Below, in pieces: positions 29,628-39,135 of a stretch of DNA of 64,000 bases. Position numbers and translations under genes: made by a program. This DNA is from Lacrimispora sphenoides JCM 1415. Lineage in GTDB: Bacteria; Bacillota; Clostridia; Lachnospirales; Lachnospiraceae. Position 1 is the first letter of the stretch. Each line of letters starts with the position of its first letter. The notes beneath the pieces were generated by a model, which was given only the letters and a program-made list of their open reading frames with translations, did no database searches and had not been told where the DNA came from. The DNA is taken from NCBI RefSeq assembly GCF_900105615.1, contig NZ_LT630003.1, positions 4,590,001-4,654,000 of the forward strand, read 5' to 3'.

Positions 29628-31034
29628 CTAAAACCAAGCGGAGGATAGCCGGGTGATACCGTCCACAATTTCTTCTTCTGTTAAACTGCTGTATCCCATG
29701 AGAACCAAATTATCCGAGTAGCTTTGCAGGTTCATCCAATAATCGGATACCGGATAAACTCCAACCCCCGCCCTTTGTGCTGACGCAATGAGTTCTTTTT
29801 CAGACATCCCATTATAAACCTCCAGCAGAATGTGCAGACCGGCATTTTTGCCATGGATGTATACCCTCCCTGCCATCTGACTTTGGATTGTGCTGATTAA
29901 CATATCATGCTTTCTTTTATTGGATACAGAGGATTTGTTCAGCATCCGATTCCAATGTCCCTGCTGGATAAAGTGATACATGACTTTCTGCTCCAGCCAG
30001 GGAATAGAACAATGATAATTTGAGAAATTAGCATGGTATTGCTTCAGTAATTCCTCCGGCAAAACGAGAAACCCCATTCTTAGGCCGGGAGCAAGCACTT
30101 TGGAAAAGGTGTTGACATAAATCACCCGTTCATTCTTGTCGAGGGAATGGATAGAGGGGATTGGTCTGCTGTTATAACGAAGCTCACTGTCATAATCGTC
30201 CTCGATAATATAAGCGTGATTCTGTTCCGCCCATTCTAACAGCTTGAGCCGTTTGTTGATTGACATGACAATACCTGTTGGAAACTGATGGGAGGGCGTG
30301 GTATAGACTAGCTTTGTACCGGAAGCCGAGAGTTTCATCAAATCAATGCCATCAGCCTGTAATCCAATAGGCATCACATCATAACCATGATTGATGAAGG
30401 TTTCTCTGGCACTGTCATAGCAGGGATCTTCCACAGCGACAATGTTGGTTTCCTGCATGAGCAACTGGCAGACTAAACTCAGGGCTGACATAGCTCCGGA
30501 GCAAAGAATAATTTGTTCCGGACGGCAAACAACCCCTCTGGAGTTGGTGAGATATTTCATAATCTGTACCCGAAGTGCCGAATCTCCCTTTTTCTCATGA
30601 TAATCAGCGATATGCCCAATTTCATCGGATAGCAATACCTGATTCAGCAGTTTACGCCAGATACGAAGGGGAAAATTCTTAATATCAAGTCGGCAGTATT
30701 TGAAATCATACTGTATGGTATATGTTTCTTCTGATTCTTGTGTAATGGGCTTTTCAGAGTCAGTTTGTTTTATATGGGACGGAGCAAGGCTGTTTATCGC
30801 TATTTTCTGCACTTTATAGCCGCTGCCAACCTTGCTTTGAACATAACCTTCGGAACAAAGCTGCTGATATGCACTGTCAACCGTATTTTTTGCAACTAAG
30901 AGTGTACTGGCCAATGTTCTGATAGGTGGGAGAATGCTTCCCTCACATAACTCTCCGGATATTATCTTTTCCCTTAGTTGATGATAAATTTGCATATATA
31001 ACGGTTCATCTGAATGCCTGTCTATGATTAACAT
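29628..31034 (-). CDS. MocR/PdxR-type regulator (GntR HTH + aminotransferase fold)
   Basis: The 468-residue protein has an N-terminal GntR winged helix (residues about 10-75, ILPPIRTLASTLLVAKNTVDSAYQQL). A class I aminotransferase-like domain follows, with YTTPSHQFPTGIVM, EDDYDSELRY and the PLP lysine in TFSKVLAPGLRMGF. MocR proteins bind PLP and often activate a divergent gene. Here the divergent neighbour is a PNPOx-fold protein at 31149, with an inverted repeat in the 114-nt gap. Target genes might involve vitamin B6 or amines; this is inferred. Confidence 0.9.
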   Translation of the reverse strand: MLIIDRHSDEPLYMQIYHQLREKIISGELCEGSILPPIRTLASTLLVAKNTVDSAYQQLCSEGYVQSKVGSGYKVQKIAINSLAPSHIKQTDSEKPITQESEETYTIQYDFKYCRLDIKNFPLRIWRKLLNQVLLSDEIGHIADYHEKKGDSALRVQIMKYLTNSRGVVCRPEQIILCSGAMSALSLVCQLLMQETNIVAVEDPCYDSARETFINHGYDVMPIGLQADGIDLMKLSASGTKLVYTTPSHQFPTGIVMSINKRLKLLEWAEQNHAYIIEDDYDSELRYNSRPIPSIHSLDKNERVIYVNTFSKVLAPGLRMGFLVLPEELLKQYHANFSNYHCSIPWLEQKVMYHFIQQGHWNRMLNKSSVSNKRKHDMLISTIQSQMAGRVYIHGKNAGLHILLEVYNGMSEKELIASAQRAGVGVYPVSDYWMNLQSYSDNLVLMGYSSLTEEEIVDGITRLSSAWF

Positions 31035-31069
31035 ATGCTCTCTCCTTGATTGTACCTATTAAATATTTG

Positions 31070-31099
31070 ATAATTGTCGCTTTTGATAGATACAATTAT
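31070..31099. promoter_or_regulatory. Inverted repeat between MocR-type gene and its divergent neighbour
   Basis: ATAATTGT (31070-31077) and ACAATTAT (31092-31099) form an exact inverted repeat with a 14-nt spacer. A second pair, ATACTT/AAGTAT, lies closer to the PNPOx-fold gene. They are candidate binding sites for the MocR-type regulator. Confidence 0.55.
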
Positions 31100-31148
31100 A
31101 CGATATACTTGATAAGAAATAAAGTATCTTATTATGGAGGAATAAATC

Positions 31149-31622
31149 ATGCAACACAGAATGAAAACACATATGATGACCAAGGACAAGATGGAGGATT
31201 TGCTGAATCGGACTGCAACGTGTAGTCTTGCTATGCTGAATGAGGATAGTACACCGTATGTCATACCAATGCACCATGTCTATCACAATGGCTTTATTTA
31301 TATGCACGGCTTACCCAAGGGTAAAAAAATCAACAACATCAAAGCAGACCCACATGTGAGTATCACCGCTTATGAAATGCAAGACTTACTCCTTGACCCG
31401 GACGGCAAGGCTTGCGATACCAACACAAAATACGAAAGTGTGATACTTTCTGGTATGGCTACCTTGGTGGATGATATTGACCTGAAAAGGGAGGCTCTGA
31501 TGGAGGTTGTAAAAAAATATACCCCTCACCTATCAGGGACTACGCTGCCTGAAAATATGGTAAGAGGTACAGCTGTCATTCAGGTAGAGATTCTTGAAAT
31601 GACAGGAAAATACTACGATTAA
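31149..31622 (+). CDS. Pyridoxamine-phosphate-oxidase-fold (Nim-like) flavoprotein
   Basis: The 157-residue protein has the split-barrel FMN-binding pattern of the PNPOx/NimA group: ATCSLAMLNEDSTPYVIPMHHVYHNGFIYMHG near residues 22-55, then KGKKINNIKADPHVSI. Members include nitroimidazole-resistance reductases and uncharacterised flavin reductases. TGGAGGA precedes the ATG. It is divergent from a MocR-type regulator and 13 nt upstream of a DUF454 gene, with which it probably forms an operon. Confidence 0.8.
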   Translation: MQHRMKTHMMTKDKMEDLLNRTATCSLAMLNEDSTPYVIPMHHVYHNGFIYMHGLPKGKKINNIKADPHVSITAYEMQDLLLDPDGKACDTNTKYESVILSGMATLVDDIDLKREALMEVVKKYTPHLSGTTLPENMVRGTAVIQVEILEMTGKYYD

Positions 31623-31635
31623 GGATATGCCGCAC

Positions 31636-32046
31636 ATGAAGAAAATCCTTAATCTCGTCTTTTTGTTCATTGGGCTTCTTGCGGTTGGCCTGGGAACGGT
31701 TGGCATTATCCTTCCGATTTTGCCAACCACCCCGTTTTATCTGATGGCTTGTTTCTGTTTCGCAAAAGGTTCGCCACAGTTTCATAAGTGGTTTACAGGC
31801 ACGAGGTTATATCAGAAATACTTGGCGGAGTTTGTAAGAACACGAGCCATGACGCTGAAGGCAAAGCTCGGCCTGTGCATTCCGGTGAGTTGTATCCTAA
31901 TCATTACCTTGGTGCTCATTTCGTCATGGACTCTCCGAACAGGAATTGCTTGTATTATGGTATTCAAATGGTGGTATTTTACTTTCAGAATCAAGACAAT
32001 ACCAAGCAAAATACCACCTCATAAGACAGTGCAGGAGGACACATAA
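31636..32046 (+). CDS. DUF454 (YbaN-family) membrane protein
   Basis: A 136-residue protein with the DUF454 signature: GLLAVGLGTVGIILPILPTTPFYLMACFCFAKGS, followed by HKWFTGTRLY. It has three or four predicted membrane helices. The ATG at 31636 fits AAGGA at 31621 with 10-nt spacing; an in-frame ATG at 31627 is too close to that site. The family function is unknown; some homologues occur with heme or redox genes. Confidence 0.82.
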   Translation: MKKILNLVFLFIGLLAVGLGTVGIILPILPTTPFYLMACFCFAKGSPQFHKWFTGTRLYQKYLAEFVRTRAMTLKAKLGLCIPVSCILIITLVLISSWTLRTGIACIMVFKWWYFTFRIKTIPSKIPPHKTVQEDT

Positions 32047-32109
32047 AAAAACAGAAATCAAATCACAGTAGTTGAACGCAAGGGTAAATGGGATGCCACA
32101 GTTTGGGGA

Positions 32110-32904
32110 TTAATAAAGTAAATTATCTTTATTAATTTGTATTAGAAGCTGATCTATCAATATTTGCTGAATGATAGGCTCATTTCCAAGTCCAGACAGA
32201 ACGCAGTCTACTTTAAAACCTGCTGCAGTTAAAATAGAATATAAAGATTCCTGATGCTTGCCGGCCATGTCGTGAAAGACGTGATAGCCGGCAAGCATTA
32301 GTAATGGAATTAACCGTATATATTTTATGCCTCTTTTATGTAACATTGCAATAAAGTCACCTATATCCGAAAGAAAATCAAGAGTTAACACATAATAATT
32401 TATGTGATGATTATTATGAAAGTATGTCTCAAGTTCATTGTAATAAATACTGGATGAGTGGGAACTGCCATGCCCTAAGAATACAATTACCTCATCATCA
32501 TTGTGAATTGGATATAGGGTTGCAAGGGAAGTAGAAATTGGGCCATAGCATTCTTTCGCAGCCAGTAATGGTTTGCAAATGTTGATCTCATTAAATAAAT
32601 GTTGATGATCAGCCAGAGTTTGTTGCATTTTAAGAAAACTATGACCAGGCAGTAGGAATGTTGGTAGGACAAGAAGTGTAGTTATTTTATTATAATATAG
32701 CTGTTCCAGCACCTTAAAGAGAAAAGGCAGGCCCGTGGAATCCTTATCCTGTCCATGGCTAATGATTGCTGGATATACAGCATAGTCTTGTAAGGCTGAT
32801 TTTAATTGTTTTTCTAGTGCTAAGATAAAGCTGTTACCGGTACTTAAAGAATTTTTACCATAACTTACAATTAGAATCGCTTTTTTTGATTGATGCAGAT
32901 CCAT
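32110..32904 (-). CDS. cbiK: Sirohydrochlorin cobalto/ferrochelatase, CbiK type
   Basis: The 264-residue class II chelatase has the two metal-site histidines in FLGHGSSHSS (about residue 144) and AGYHVFHDMAG (about residue 206), as in anaerobic CbiK. It inserts Co or Fe into sirohydrochlorin. The window has no other cobalamin gene but has a siroheme-dependent reductase in the same operon and the whole precorrin-2 route nearby. An iron-inserting role that finishes siroheme is therefore likely. AAAGGAG precedes the ATG. It is the last gene of a leftward operon. Confidence 0.85.
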   Translation of the reverse strand: MDLHQSKKAILIVSYGKNSLSTGNSFILALEKQLKSALQDYAVYPAIISHGQDKDSTGLPFLFKVLEQLYYNKITTLLVLPTFLLPGHSFLKMQQTLADHQHLFNEINICKPLLAAKECYGPISTSLATLYPIHNDDEVIVFLGHGSSHSSSIYYNELETYFHNNHHINYYVLTLDFLSDIGDFIAMLHKRGIKYIRLIPLLMLAGYHVFHDMAGKHQESLYSILTAAGFKVDCVLSGLGNEPIIQQILIDQLLIQINKDNLLY

Positions 32905-32943
32905 AGTGATAGGGCTCCTTTCCTCTTAAAATGTCTTTTTAAA

Positions 32944-33981
32944 TTAACCTATAAATTCTGCAAACAAATGAATGAATATCATCGAGGAAGCAGCAACAGC
33001 TAACCAAGTGCATCCACCAAGAATAATAGGCTTAATACCTTTCGTTAATAAATCTTTGAATTTGATCTTGAATCCCACGCCTGCTAATGCAATGGTAATA
33101 AATAATTTATAACCGGCTTTTAAGTATTTGTCCAGTCCGTTAACTAAATCGAATAAACCTACTGTATTAAAAATTGCCATTATTAAAAAGCCAAGGATAA
33201 ACCATGGGAATACTTTTAATACAGTTTTTGAAATACTTGTTTGCTCCGCATTTGCAGAATTGTTCTTAGATTGTTGACGAACTGTGATGATAGTGAAGAT
33301 TACTGCTAATGCAATGAGCATAGTAGTACGTGTAAGCTTTACTGTAATTGCTAGATTTAAGTCTAAACCATTTATTGCATTATATGTAGCTTCCGATGCT
33401 GCAACACTTGATGTATCATTGATTGCAGTGCCTGCAAGAAATCCAAATTGATTGGAAGTTAAATTAAGTGCACCTGCTAAGTATGGGTATACCAGAGCTG
33501 CCAATATATCAAAAAGAAAGATCGCTGTCATAGCGTAAGCAATCTCAGTTTCCTTTGCTTTAATAATAGAAGCGAGAGTAGCAATGGCCGTACCGCCGCA
33601 GATACAGGTTCCTCCACCAACTAAAGTGCAAGTATTCCAGGATTGTTTTAATTGTTTACCAACGAAATATGCTACTGTAAAGGATAAGCAGATATTTATA
33701 ATAATTAATGGAAGCGCTTTCGCACCAAATCCTAAAATTTGAGCAAAATTGAGTGTTCCGCCTGCAAGGATGATACCTAAGTTTAAGCACTTTTTACCTG
33801 CAAAAGTTGTACCTTTTTTAAAGTCTTTGTCTATGCTAGGTAAGATGTTTACAAGAAGCATTCCGATAAATAGACCAATCATTGGTGCACCAATAATATT
33901 TTGAAGTTTTCCAAGATAAGTTGCTATGATTGCAATAACAACGCAAGTCCCAATCGCTAAGTAAGATTTTTTGTTCATCAT
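32944..33981 (-). CDS. YeiH/UPF0324-family membrane protein (putative sulfate/sulfite exporter)
   Basis: This 345-residue polytopic protein has about ten membrane helices and family signatures such as GLFIGMLLVNILPS, GGTCICGGTAIATLASIIKAKETEIAYAM (in parts) and GTAINDTSSVAAS. The family is annotated as putative sulfate exporters, and in enterobacteria yeiH is linked to the LysR gene yeiE and sulfite tolerance. Placement between a siroheme reductase and CbiK, opposite a LysR gene, supports a sulfur oxyanion role. The transported species is unproven. Confidence 0.85.
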   Translation of the reverse strand: MMNKKSYLAIGTCVVIAIIATYLGKLQNIIGAPMIGLFIGMLLVNILPSIDKDFKKGTTFAGKKCLNLGIILAGGTLNFAQILGFGAKALPLIIINICLSFTVAYFVGKQLKQSWNTCTLVGGGTCICGGTAIATLASIIKAKETEIAYAMTAIFLFDILAALVYPYLAGALNLTSNQFGFLAGTAINDTSSVAASEATYNAINGLDLNLAITVKLTRTTMLIALAVIFTIITVRQQSKNNSANAEQTSISKTVLKVFPWFILGFLIMAIFNTVGLFDLVNGLDKYLKAGYKLFITIALAGVGFKIKFKDLLTKGIKPIILGGCTWLAVAASSMIFIHLFAEFIG

Positions 33982-34032
33982 TTGTAATGTCCCCTCAAAA
34001 GTAGTTAAATTTTTAACGATAAAGCCCGAAAT

Positions 34033-34067
34033 AATAACCGATAGAGCTTTTACTCTATTCGGTTATT
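34033..34067 (-). other. Intercistronic stem-loop
   Basis: AATAACCGATAGAG and CTCTATTCGGTTATT form a stem of about 14 bp with one bulged base. It lies in the 98-nt gap between the reductase and the YeiH-type gene. No clear T-run follows, so it may be an mRNA processing or partial-termination element. Confidence 0.6.
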
Positions 34068-34079
34068 ATAAAGCCTATA

Positions 34080-35033
34080 TTAACAAGTTGCGCCGCCTAC
34101 TAAGTGAAGTTTAGCGTCTAAGATTTCCTGTTTGCGGTCTAGTAAATCATTTGCGTATAACTGAGCTTGAACATTTTCAAAACCAATACGGGAAATTGTA
34201 TCGGATAAACGTTCTCCGGTTTGTCCCTGCTCTCTATAGAGAAGAATTGTTTTTTCAATGATTGCTAAAGCTTCCTCTTTGCTGGTGAATACACGATCAA
34301 GAGAAATTCCGTGTGCTACTTTTTTACCCCATCTGCCACCTATGTAAATCTTGTATCCGCTTATGCCATCTTCGATGCAATCAAAATGACATTTACCGAC
34401 GCAACGGCCACAGTTATTACAGACATCTTTATCAATCGTAGGAACACCATCTACTAACGTTGCAGCAGCCATAGGACATGATTCTACAACAGAACATTTT
34501 TTACAAGCATTACAATTATCTTCATCATAGTTAGGAATTAATTGACCGATAATGCCTAAGTCGTTTAAGTCTGGCTTTACACAGTTATTAGGGCAGCCGC
34601 CTACAGCAATTTTAAATTTATGAGGTAATTTTACGCTTGCATAGCCATTATAAAAACGTTCGTGAATTTCTTCTGAAAGTTCAAATGTGTCAATAAGACC
34701 ATATTGGCAAGTGGTTCCTTTGCAAGATACAACCGGACGTACTTTTGAACCGGTACCGCCGGTAACAAGTCCTTCCTTTGCAATATATTCACGGAATTTC
34801 TCAATGTTATCGTAATGAACGCCTTGGCATTCAAGTGTTAATCTTGTTGTCATAGTAACGATACCGTTACCATAAATTTCAGATGCCTCAGATAAGCATT
34901 TGTTCTGAGCTGCAGTAATTTTACCATTTACAGTAATAATTCTTGCTGAAAAGTTATCAGTTCCCTTGTTTCTAAGAAACCCAAGGGCCTTTACTCTTTT
35001 TTCATCTTCTGCAGTTACTTTTAATTGTGTCAT
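34080..35033 (-). CDS. Compact siroheme [4Fe-4S] sulfite/nitrite reductase with two ferredoxin clusters
   Basis: The 317-residue protein has an N-terminal ferredoxin-like half-domain of the nitrite/sulfite reductase family. Siroheme-cluster cysteines follow in SCKGTTCQYG (C-x4-C) and GGCPNNC (C-x3-C). Two inserted [4Fe-4S] motifs come next: CNACKKCSVVESCP and CNNCGRCVGKCHFDC. It is about half the size of assimilatory enzymes and resembles clostridial AsrC-like or small dSir-like proteins. It would reduce sulfite, or possibly nitrite, by six electrons. It starts 33 nt after the reductase gene upstream. The local siroheme pathway supports the assignment. Confidence 0.85.
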   Translation of the reverse strand: MTQLKVTAEDEKRVKALGFLRNKGTDNFSARIITVNGKITAAQNKCLSEASEIYGNGIVTMTTRLTLECQGVHYDNIEKFREYIAKEGLVTGGTGSKVRPVVSCKGTTCQYGLIDTFELSEEIHERFYNGYASVKLPHKFKIAVGGCPNNCVKPDLNDLGIIGQLIPNYDEDNCNACKKCSVVESCPMAAATLVDGVPTIDKDVCNNCGRCVGKCHFDCIEDGISGYKIYIGGRWGKKVAHGISLDRVFTSKEEALAIIEKTILLYREQGQTGERLSDTISRIGFENVQAQLYANDLLDRKQEILDAKLHLVGGATC

Positions 35034-35066
35034 GTTTTTCCCTCCATAAAATTAGTTAACTTCTAT

Positions 35067-36692
35067 CTATAACTCAATTGAATTAAATATAGATCCACCT
35101 TCAAGAACCAAAGTATTTGTATATCCGAAGTGTTTCAGGCGATTTTGTAATAAATAGGCTCTTTTACCTTTGGAACAGGCCAGTAATAGTTTATCATCCA
35201 ATGAATAGTCCGCAACTTTGCCGGTAACCTTTGTTAAATCCATATAAGGAGCACCTGCAATGGATGGGGCAATAGAGGCATCAATTAATTTGATACCTTC
35301 AGCCTTACCAGCCTTGTAATCTGTTGGAGTGATACTATTAAAAGCACCACTTATTTTATTTAAAAGAACATTCACCGTATGGGATAATGGATGAATTGCT
35401 GTAGAGAATGGAGGTGCATACGCTAAATCCATGTTCTCGATATCTTCTAATGTTGCCTTCATCGTAAGGGCTGTAACTGCGATATCAATCATTTTATCAA
35501 CGCTGCCTTTACCTAATACTTGAAGACCTAATAATTTCTTTGTAGTTTTATCAGCAATCATTTTTACTATAAAATAAGATGCCTGCGGATAGTAGTGTGC
35601 TTTATCATCCACTACAGTAACAACACTAACAGCATCATAGCCAGCCGCAATTGCCCCTGCTTCTGTTAAACCAGTTCTTCCAACATTAAGTTCTGGTAAT
35701 TTACATACACCGGTTCCAAGTACACCGTGATAGGATATGCGGCCTCCGGCTATATTTCTGGCAGCAATACGACCTTCAATATTAGCGGATGAACCCATAG
35801 GGGACCAGGCGCTTTCTTTCGTTAATGCATTGGATACACAAGCACAGTCTCCAACTGCATAGATATCAGGATCGTTTGTCATAAGAAATTCATTTACCTT
35901 GATTGTCTGATTTTTCATGAATTCCAGACCAGTGTTTACAGCAAAGGATGTGTTAGCACGAATACCCATTGCAAGAATTACTGCATCACATTTGATAGCA
36001 CGTTTTCCGGTTTGAACTTTCTCAACTTTCTCTTCACCAAGAATTGCTTCTAATCTGGTATTAGTCATTGCCATAATACTATGGTCAGCCAAGTGATTTT
36101 CAACATACTCTGCTAATTCAGGGTCAAAACCAGGTAAGATATGATCTGCCATATCCAGTACAGTAACGCGTACGCCTTGGAGGCTTAAGTTCTCAGCGAC
36201 TTCAAGGCCAATAAAACCACCACCTACAACGACTGCACGTTTGATCTTTCCTGCTTCTACTGCTTCCCGAAGACCAATGGCATCTTCAGGAGTTCTCATG
36301 TAATATACGCCATCTAAATTAACACCATCAATCGTTGGTTTTATTGGGCTTGCACCGGAAGCAATCACTAACTTGTCATAGGAATATGTAGATTGTTCGT
36401 TTGTTGCCAGGTTCATTGCTTCTACAGTTTTTTGATCTCGGTTCATTTTGATAACTTCAGTCTCAGTCAATACTGTGACACCAGTTAACGCTGAAAAACT
36501 AGCTGGTGTGTTGACTATTAATTGCTCGCGTTGCTCGATTACGTTACCCACATAGTAAGGCAATCCACAACCAGCGTAGGAAATATCCTTGCTTTTGGTT
36601 AGAATCGTTACGTCATAGTCGCGGTTTTCACGTTTTAACTTTGCTGCAACCTTAGTACCTGCGGCAACGCCGCCAATAATTAAAATCTTCAC
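35067..36692 (-). CDS. CoA-disulfide/persulfide reductase with C-terminal rhodanese domain
   Basis: This flavoprotein of the NADH-oxidase/CoADR group has an N-terminal FAD motif ILIIGGVAAGTKVAAKL and the redox cysteine in SYAGCGLPYY (about residue 43). It also has an NAD motif AVVVGGGFIGLEVAENL and a C-terminal rhodanese domain with the cysteine loop LACSKGKRAY. Such fusions reduce CoA-disulfide, polysulfide or persulfides. GTG at 36690 is preferred as start: AAAGGGG lies 7 nt upstream, while the earlier ATG has no ribosome binding site. It is first in the leftward sulfur operon and may supply electrons or sulfur to the siroheme reductase. Confidence 0.9.
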   Translation of the reverse strand: MKILIIGGVAAGTKVAAKLKRENRDYDVTILTKSKDISYAGCGLPYYVGNVIEQREQLIVNTPASFSALTGVTVLTETEVIKMNRDQKTVEAMNLATNEQSTYSYDKLVIASGASPIKPTIDGVNLDGVYYMRTPEDAIGLREAVEAGKIKRAVVVGGGFIGLEVAENLSLQGVRVTVLDMADHILPGFDPELAEYVENHLADHSIMAMTNTRLEAILGEEKVEKVQTGKRAIKCDAVILAMGIRANTSFAVNTGLEFMKNQTIKVNEFLMTNDPDIYAVGDCACVSNALTKESAWSPMGSSANIEGRIAARNIAGGRISYHGVLGTGVCKLPELNVGRTGLTEAGAIAAGYDAVSVVTVVDDKAHYYPQASYFIVKMIADKTTKKLLGLQVLGKGSVDKMIDIAVTALTMKATLEDIENMDLAYAPPFSTAIHPLSHTVNVLLNKISGAFNSITPTDYKAGKAEGIKLIDASIAPSIAGAPYMDLTKVTGKVADYSLDDKLLLACSKGKRAYLLQNRLKHFGYTNTLVLEGGSIFNSIEL

Positions 36693-36778
36693 AGCTACAC
36701 CCCTTTGTTTATTTTTTAACATATGTTTAATATAGCACTTGTTTTAATATAATAAAAGTGATAATATCTTATCCAAGT

Positions 36779-36795
36779 CATAGGTAAAACCTATG
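36779..36795. promoter_or_regulatory. LysR-type operator in the divergent sulfur-operon promoter
   Basis: A perfect 17-nt palindrome, CATAGGT-AAA-ACCTATG, contains the T-N11-A core of LysR-type binding sites. It lies 27 nt before the LysR ATG and about 87 nt from the divergent reductase start. A related sequence recurs at 37729. Confidence 0.8.
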
Positions 36796-36821
36796 ATAGA
36801 AAATAAAATAGAGGTGATTCC

Positions 36822-37724
36822 ATGACGATACGCCATTTGAGAATATTTAATGAAGTAGCACAAAGTGGGAAGATGAGCATTGCTGCGGCTAAGTTTTATG
36901 TATCCCAGCCAACCGTAAGTCAAGCGATTAAGGAGTTAGAAGATCATTATGGGGCGCTATTGTTTGAACGGTTATCGAAAAAACTATATATAACTGAAAA
37001 GGGAAGACAGTTGCTTTCATATTCTAAGCAGGTGGTAGAACAATTTGATTATTTAGAAAGTAAAATGTTTGAAGCAACTGGGTATCAAAAGCTTAAAGTT
37101 GGTTCAACGATTACAGTAGGAAGCTGTCTTACAAGTGATATATTGAATTCATATCAAGAGTTAAATAACGAAGTTGAAATCTATTCTTACATAAACAATA
37201 CACATCATATCGAAGAGAAGATATTGAATTCTGAGTTAGATATTGGTCTTGTAGAGGGGAGAGTGAAGAGTCCGGATTTAGTGACGATACCTGCTGTAGA
37301 CGATTACTTGGTTTTAGTATGTAGTGCTAATCACCCATTTGCAAAGAAAAAGAGCTTTACATCAAAGGATTTAGCCGGAGAAAAATTTGTAATGCGGGAA
37401 GAAGGCAGTGGAACACGAGAGCTATTTGAAAACTATTTAAAAGAACAGGGTGTATCCATAAATATCAGCATGGTTGCAAATTGTCCAACAGCAATGATCC
37501 GATCTGTGATTGATAATCATTGCCTGGCGGTACTATCCATTCGGCTTGCAAAAGAGCAGATTGAAAATGGCAGGATCGTTGTAATTAAAAATAGAGATAC
37601 TACTTGGAATCGCTCTTTTAGTATTGTATATCATAAAAACAAATTTGTATCAAAGCAAATGGAAGAATTCATTGATCTGGTTAAAAAATATAAGTATGCA
37701 GAAATCTTCGATCGTTTGCTATAG
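36822..37724 (+). CDS. LysR-family regulator (YeiE/CysL-like)
   Basis: The 300-residue protein has an N-terminal winged helix-turn-helix (residues about 3-60, SIAAAKFYVSQPTVSQAIKEL) and a C-terminal effector-binding periplasmic-protein-like domain. The second domain includes VGSTITVGSCLTSDIL and EEGSGTRELFE. The pairing with a YeiH-type transporter matches the enterobacterial yeiE-yeiH association, so a sulfite- or sulfur-responsive regulator is likely. It is divergent from the sulfur operon and upstream of the tetrapyrrole operon. Confidence 0.9.
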   Translation: MTIRHLRIFNEVAQSGKMSIAAAKFYVSQPTVSQAIKELEDHYGALLFERLSKKLYITEKGRQLLSYSKQVVEQFDYLESKMFEATGYQKLKVGSTITVGSCLTSDILNSYQELNNEVEIYSYINNTHHIEEKILNSELDIGLVEGRVKSPDLVTIPAVDDYLVLVCSANHPFAKKKSFTSKDLAGEKFVMREEGSGTRELFENYLKEQGVSINISMVANCPTAMIRSVIDNHCLAVLSIRLAKEQIENGRIVVIKNRDTTWNRSFSIVYHKNKFVSKQMEEFIDLVKKYKYAEIFDRLL

Positions 37725-37728
37725 TGAT

Positions 37729-37744
37729 ATAGGTAAATCTTATG
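37729..37744 (+). promoter_or_regulatory. Second LysR-like box, upstream of hemA
   Basis: ATAGGTAAATCTTATG matches the palindrome at 36780-36795 at 14 of 16 positions. It lies directly after the LysR gene and about 110 nt before hemA, suggesting that the same regulator controls siroheme synthesis. The 37745-37854 leader holds no other gene. Confidence 0.6.
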
Positions 37745-37854
37745 ATTGTCTTAGAAGATTCTTATTTGTATCAATATAGGTGCTGTGTTATGTTAAAAGT
37801 AACGATACTTGGAGTTTCGATTCTTAAGTAGAATGAAAAAGTGAGGATATAAAA

Positions 37855-39087
37855 ATGAACATCAGCATGGTGGGGATTGACTATAATACCGCTGGTATCG
37901 AAGACAGAGAGCATGTTTCTCTAACATTTGAAAAACAATTAGAAATTGCAAAAGCAATAAAAGAGAGATATCACTCGAGCGGTTGTATCATAGTATCTAC
38001 CTGCAATCGAACCGAAATCTGGTTTAGTGAATTAGGTACATCTGAAGTAGAATGCTTTAGTCAGCTAGTAATAGGAGAAAATGCCAAAGAGACTTTGCGT
38101 AGCTTTTGTGTTTGCAGGCAGGGGGATGAGGCAGTAAATTACTTAATGGAATTAGGTTGTGGTATTCACTCCCAGATATTTGGTGAAGATCAGATTTTAA
38201 CTCAATTAAAACAAGCTCTGCAGCAAGCAAGAGAGTATCAATATATAGACTCCGTCTTAGAATGTTTATTTCGAATTGCTATTACAGCTGCAAAAAAAGC
38301 CAAAACAAATATTCAAATAGCAAAGAGCAATACTTCCCTGCCTCGTACAATTGTAGAACAGCTGGAAAAAGAACAGGGTGATTTAACAGGGAAATCTTGT
38401 TTAGTAATTGGTAATGGGGAAATGGGCCGTTTAATGGCTCAAAATTTATTAGAGAAGAAGTGTGAGGTGTGGATGACCCTTCGCCAATATAAAAAAAGTA
38501 AAGCAATCATACCGGAAGGCAGTGGAGTGGTATTATATGATGAGAGATATGAACATATTGCTGCTATGGACTATATTTTTAGTGCGACGAAAAGCCATCA
38601 TTTTACCATAAATAGGAATACGTTTGAGAATAAAAGACGGAAAGGAAAGAATTATTATCTGATTGATATGGCAATCCCAAGAGATATCGAGCCAACGGTA
38701 GAAGAACTTGATGATGTAAGTGTATTCAATATGGATTACTTTACTCAGGAAGCAAATGGCAGAGAACAAGTATTAGAAGAAACAAGGGAACTGTTATCTG
38801 AGTATGCAGATGAATTTAAACAGTGGTATCAATTCCGAAATCTTGCATCAACGGTTGATGGCATCAGTGATATTGTTAGTGAAATTACAGATGCTAAGTT
38901 AACAAAAGTCTATAAATCAATTGATATATCGAAGGAACAACAAGAACTATTGCAATCTAATGTTCAAATGGCTACTAAAAAAGCAGTATCTAAGATTATA
39001 TTCGGACTTCGTGATGTCTTACAGATTGACCAATGTGAAGAAGTTCTAAAAGCGTTGGAACAATCAGCAATGTACTGCGTTAAGTAA
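37855..39087 (+). CDS. hemA: Glutamyl-tRNA reductase
   Basis: The 410-residue protein has the catalytic cysteine C50 in STCNRTEIW and the NADPH-domain motif [17 protein letters not shown]-terminal dimerisation helix region follows. It reduces Glu-tRNA-Glu to glutamate-1-semialdehyde, the first step of the C5 tetrapyrrole route. It heads an operon with sirC, hemC, cobA/hemD and hemL genes. Confidence 0.95.
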   Translation: MNISMVGIDYNTAGIEDREHVSLTFEKQLEIAKAIKERYHSSGCIIVSTCNRTEIWFSELGTSEVECFSQLVIGENAKETLRSFCVCRQGDEAVNYLMELGCGIHSQIFGEDQILTQLKQALQQAREYQYIDSVLECLFRIAITAAKKAKTNIQIAKSNTSLPRTIVEQLEKEQGDLTGKSCLVIGNGEMGRLMAQNLLEKKCEVWMTLRQYKKSKAIIPEGSGVVLYDERYEHIAAMDYIFSATKSHHFTINRNTFENKRRKGKNYYLIDMAIPRDIEPTVEELDDVSVFNMDYFTQEANGREQVLEETRELLSEYADEFKQWYQFRNLASTVDGISDIVSEITDAKLTKVYKSIDISKEQQELLQSNVQMATKKAVSKIIFGLRDVLQIDQCEEVLKALEQSAMYCVK

Positions 39088-39135
39088 ACAAGTCTTGTAA
39101 TTACATAAGTTTTCGAATTAGGTGGGAGGAGAGAT

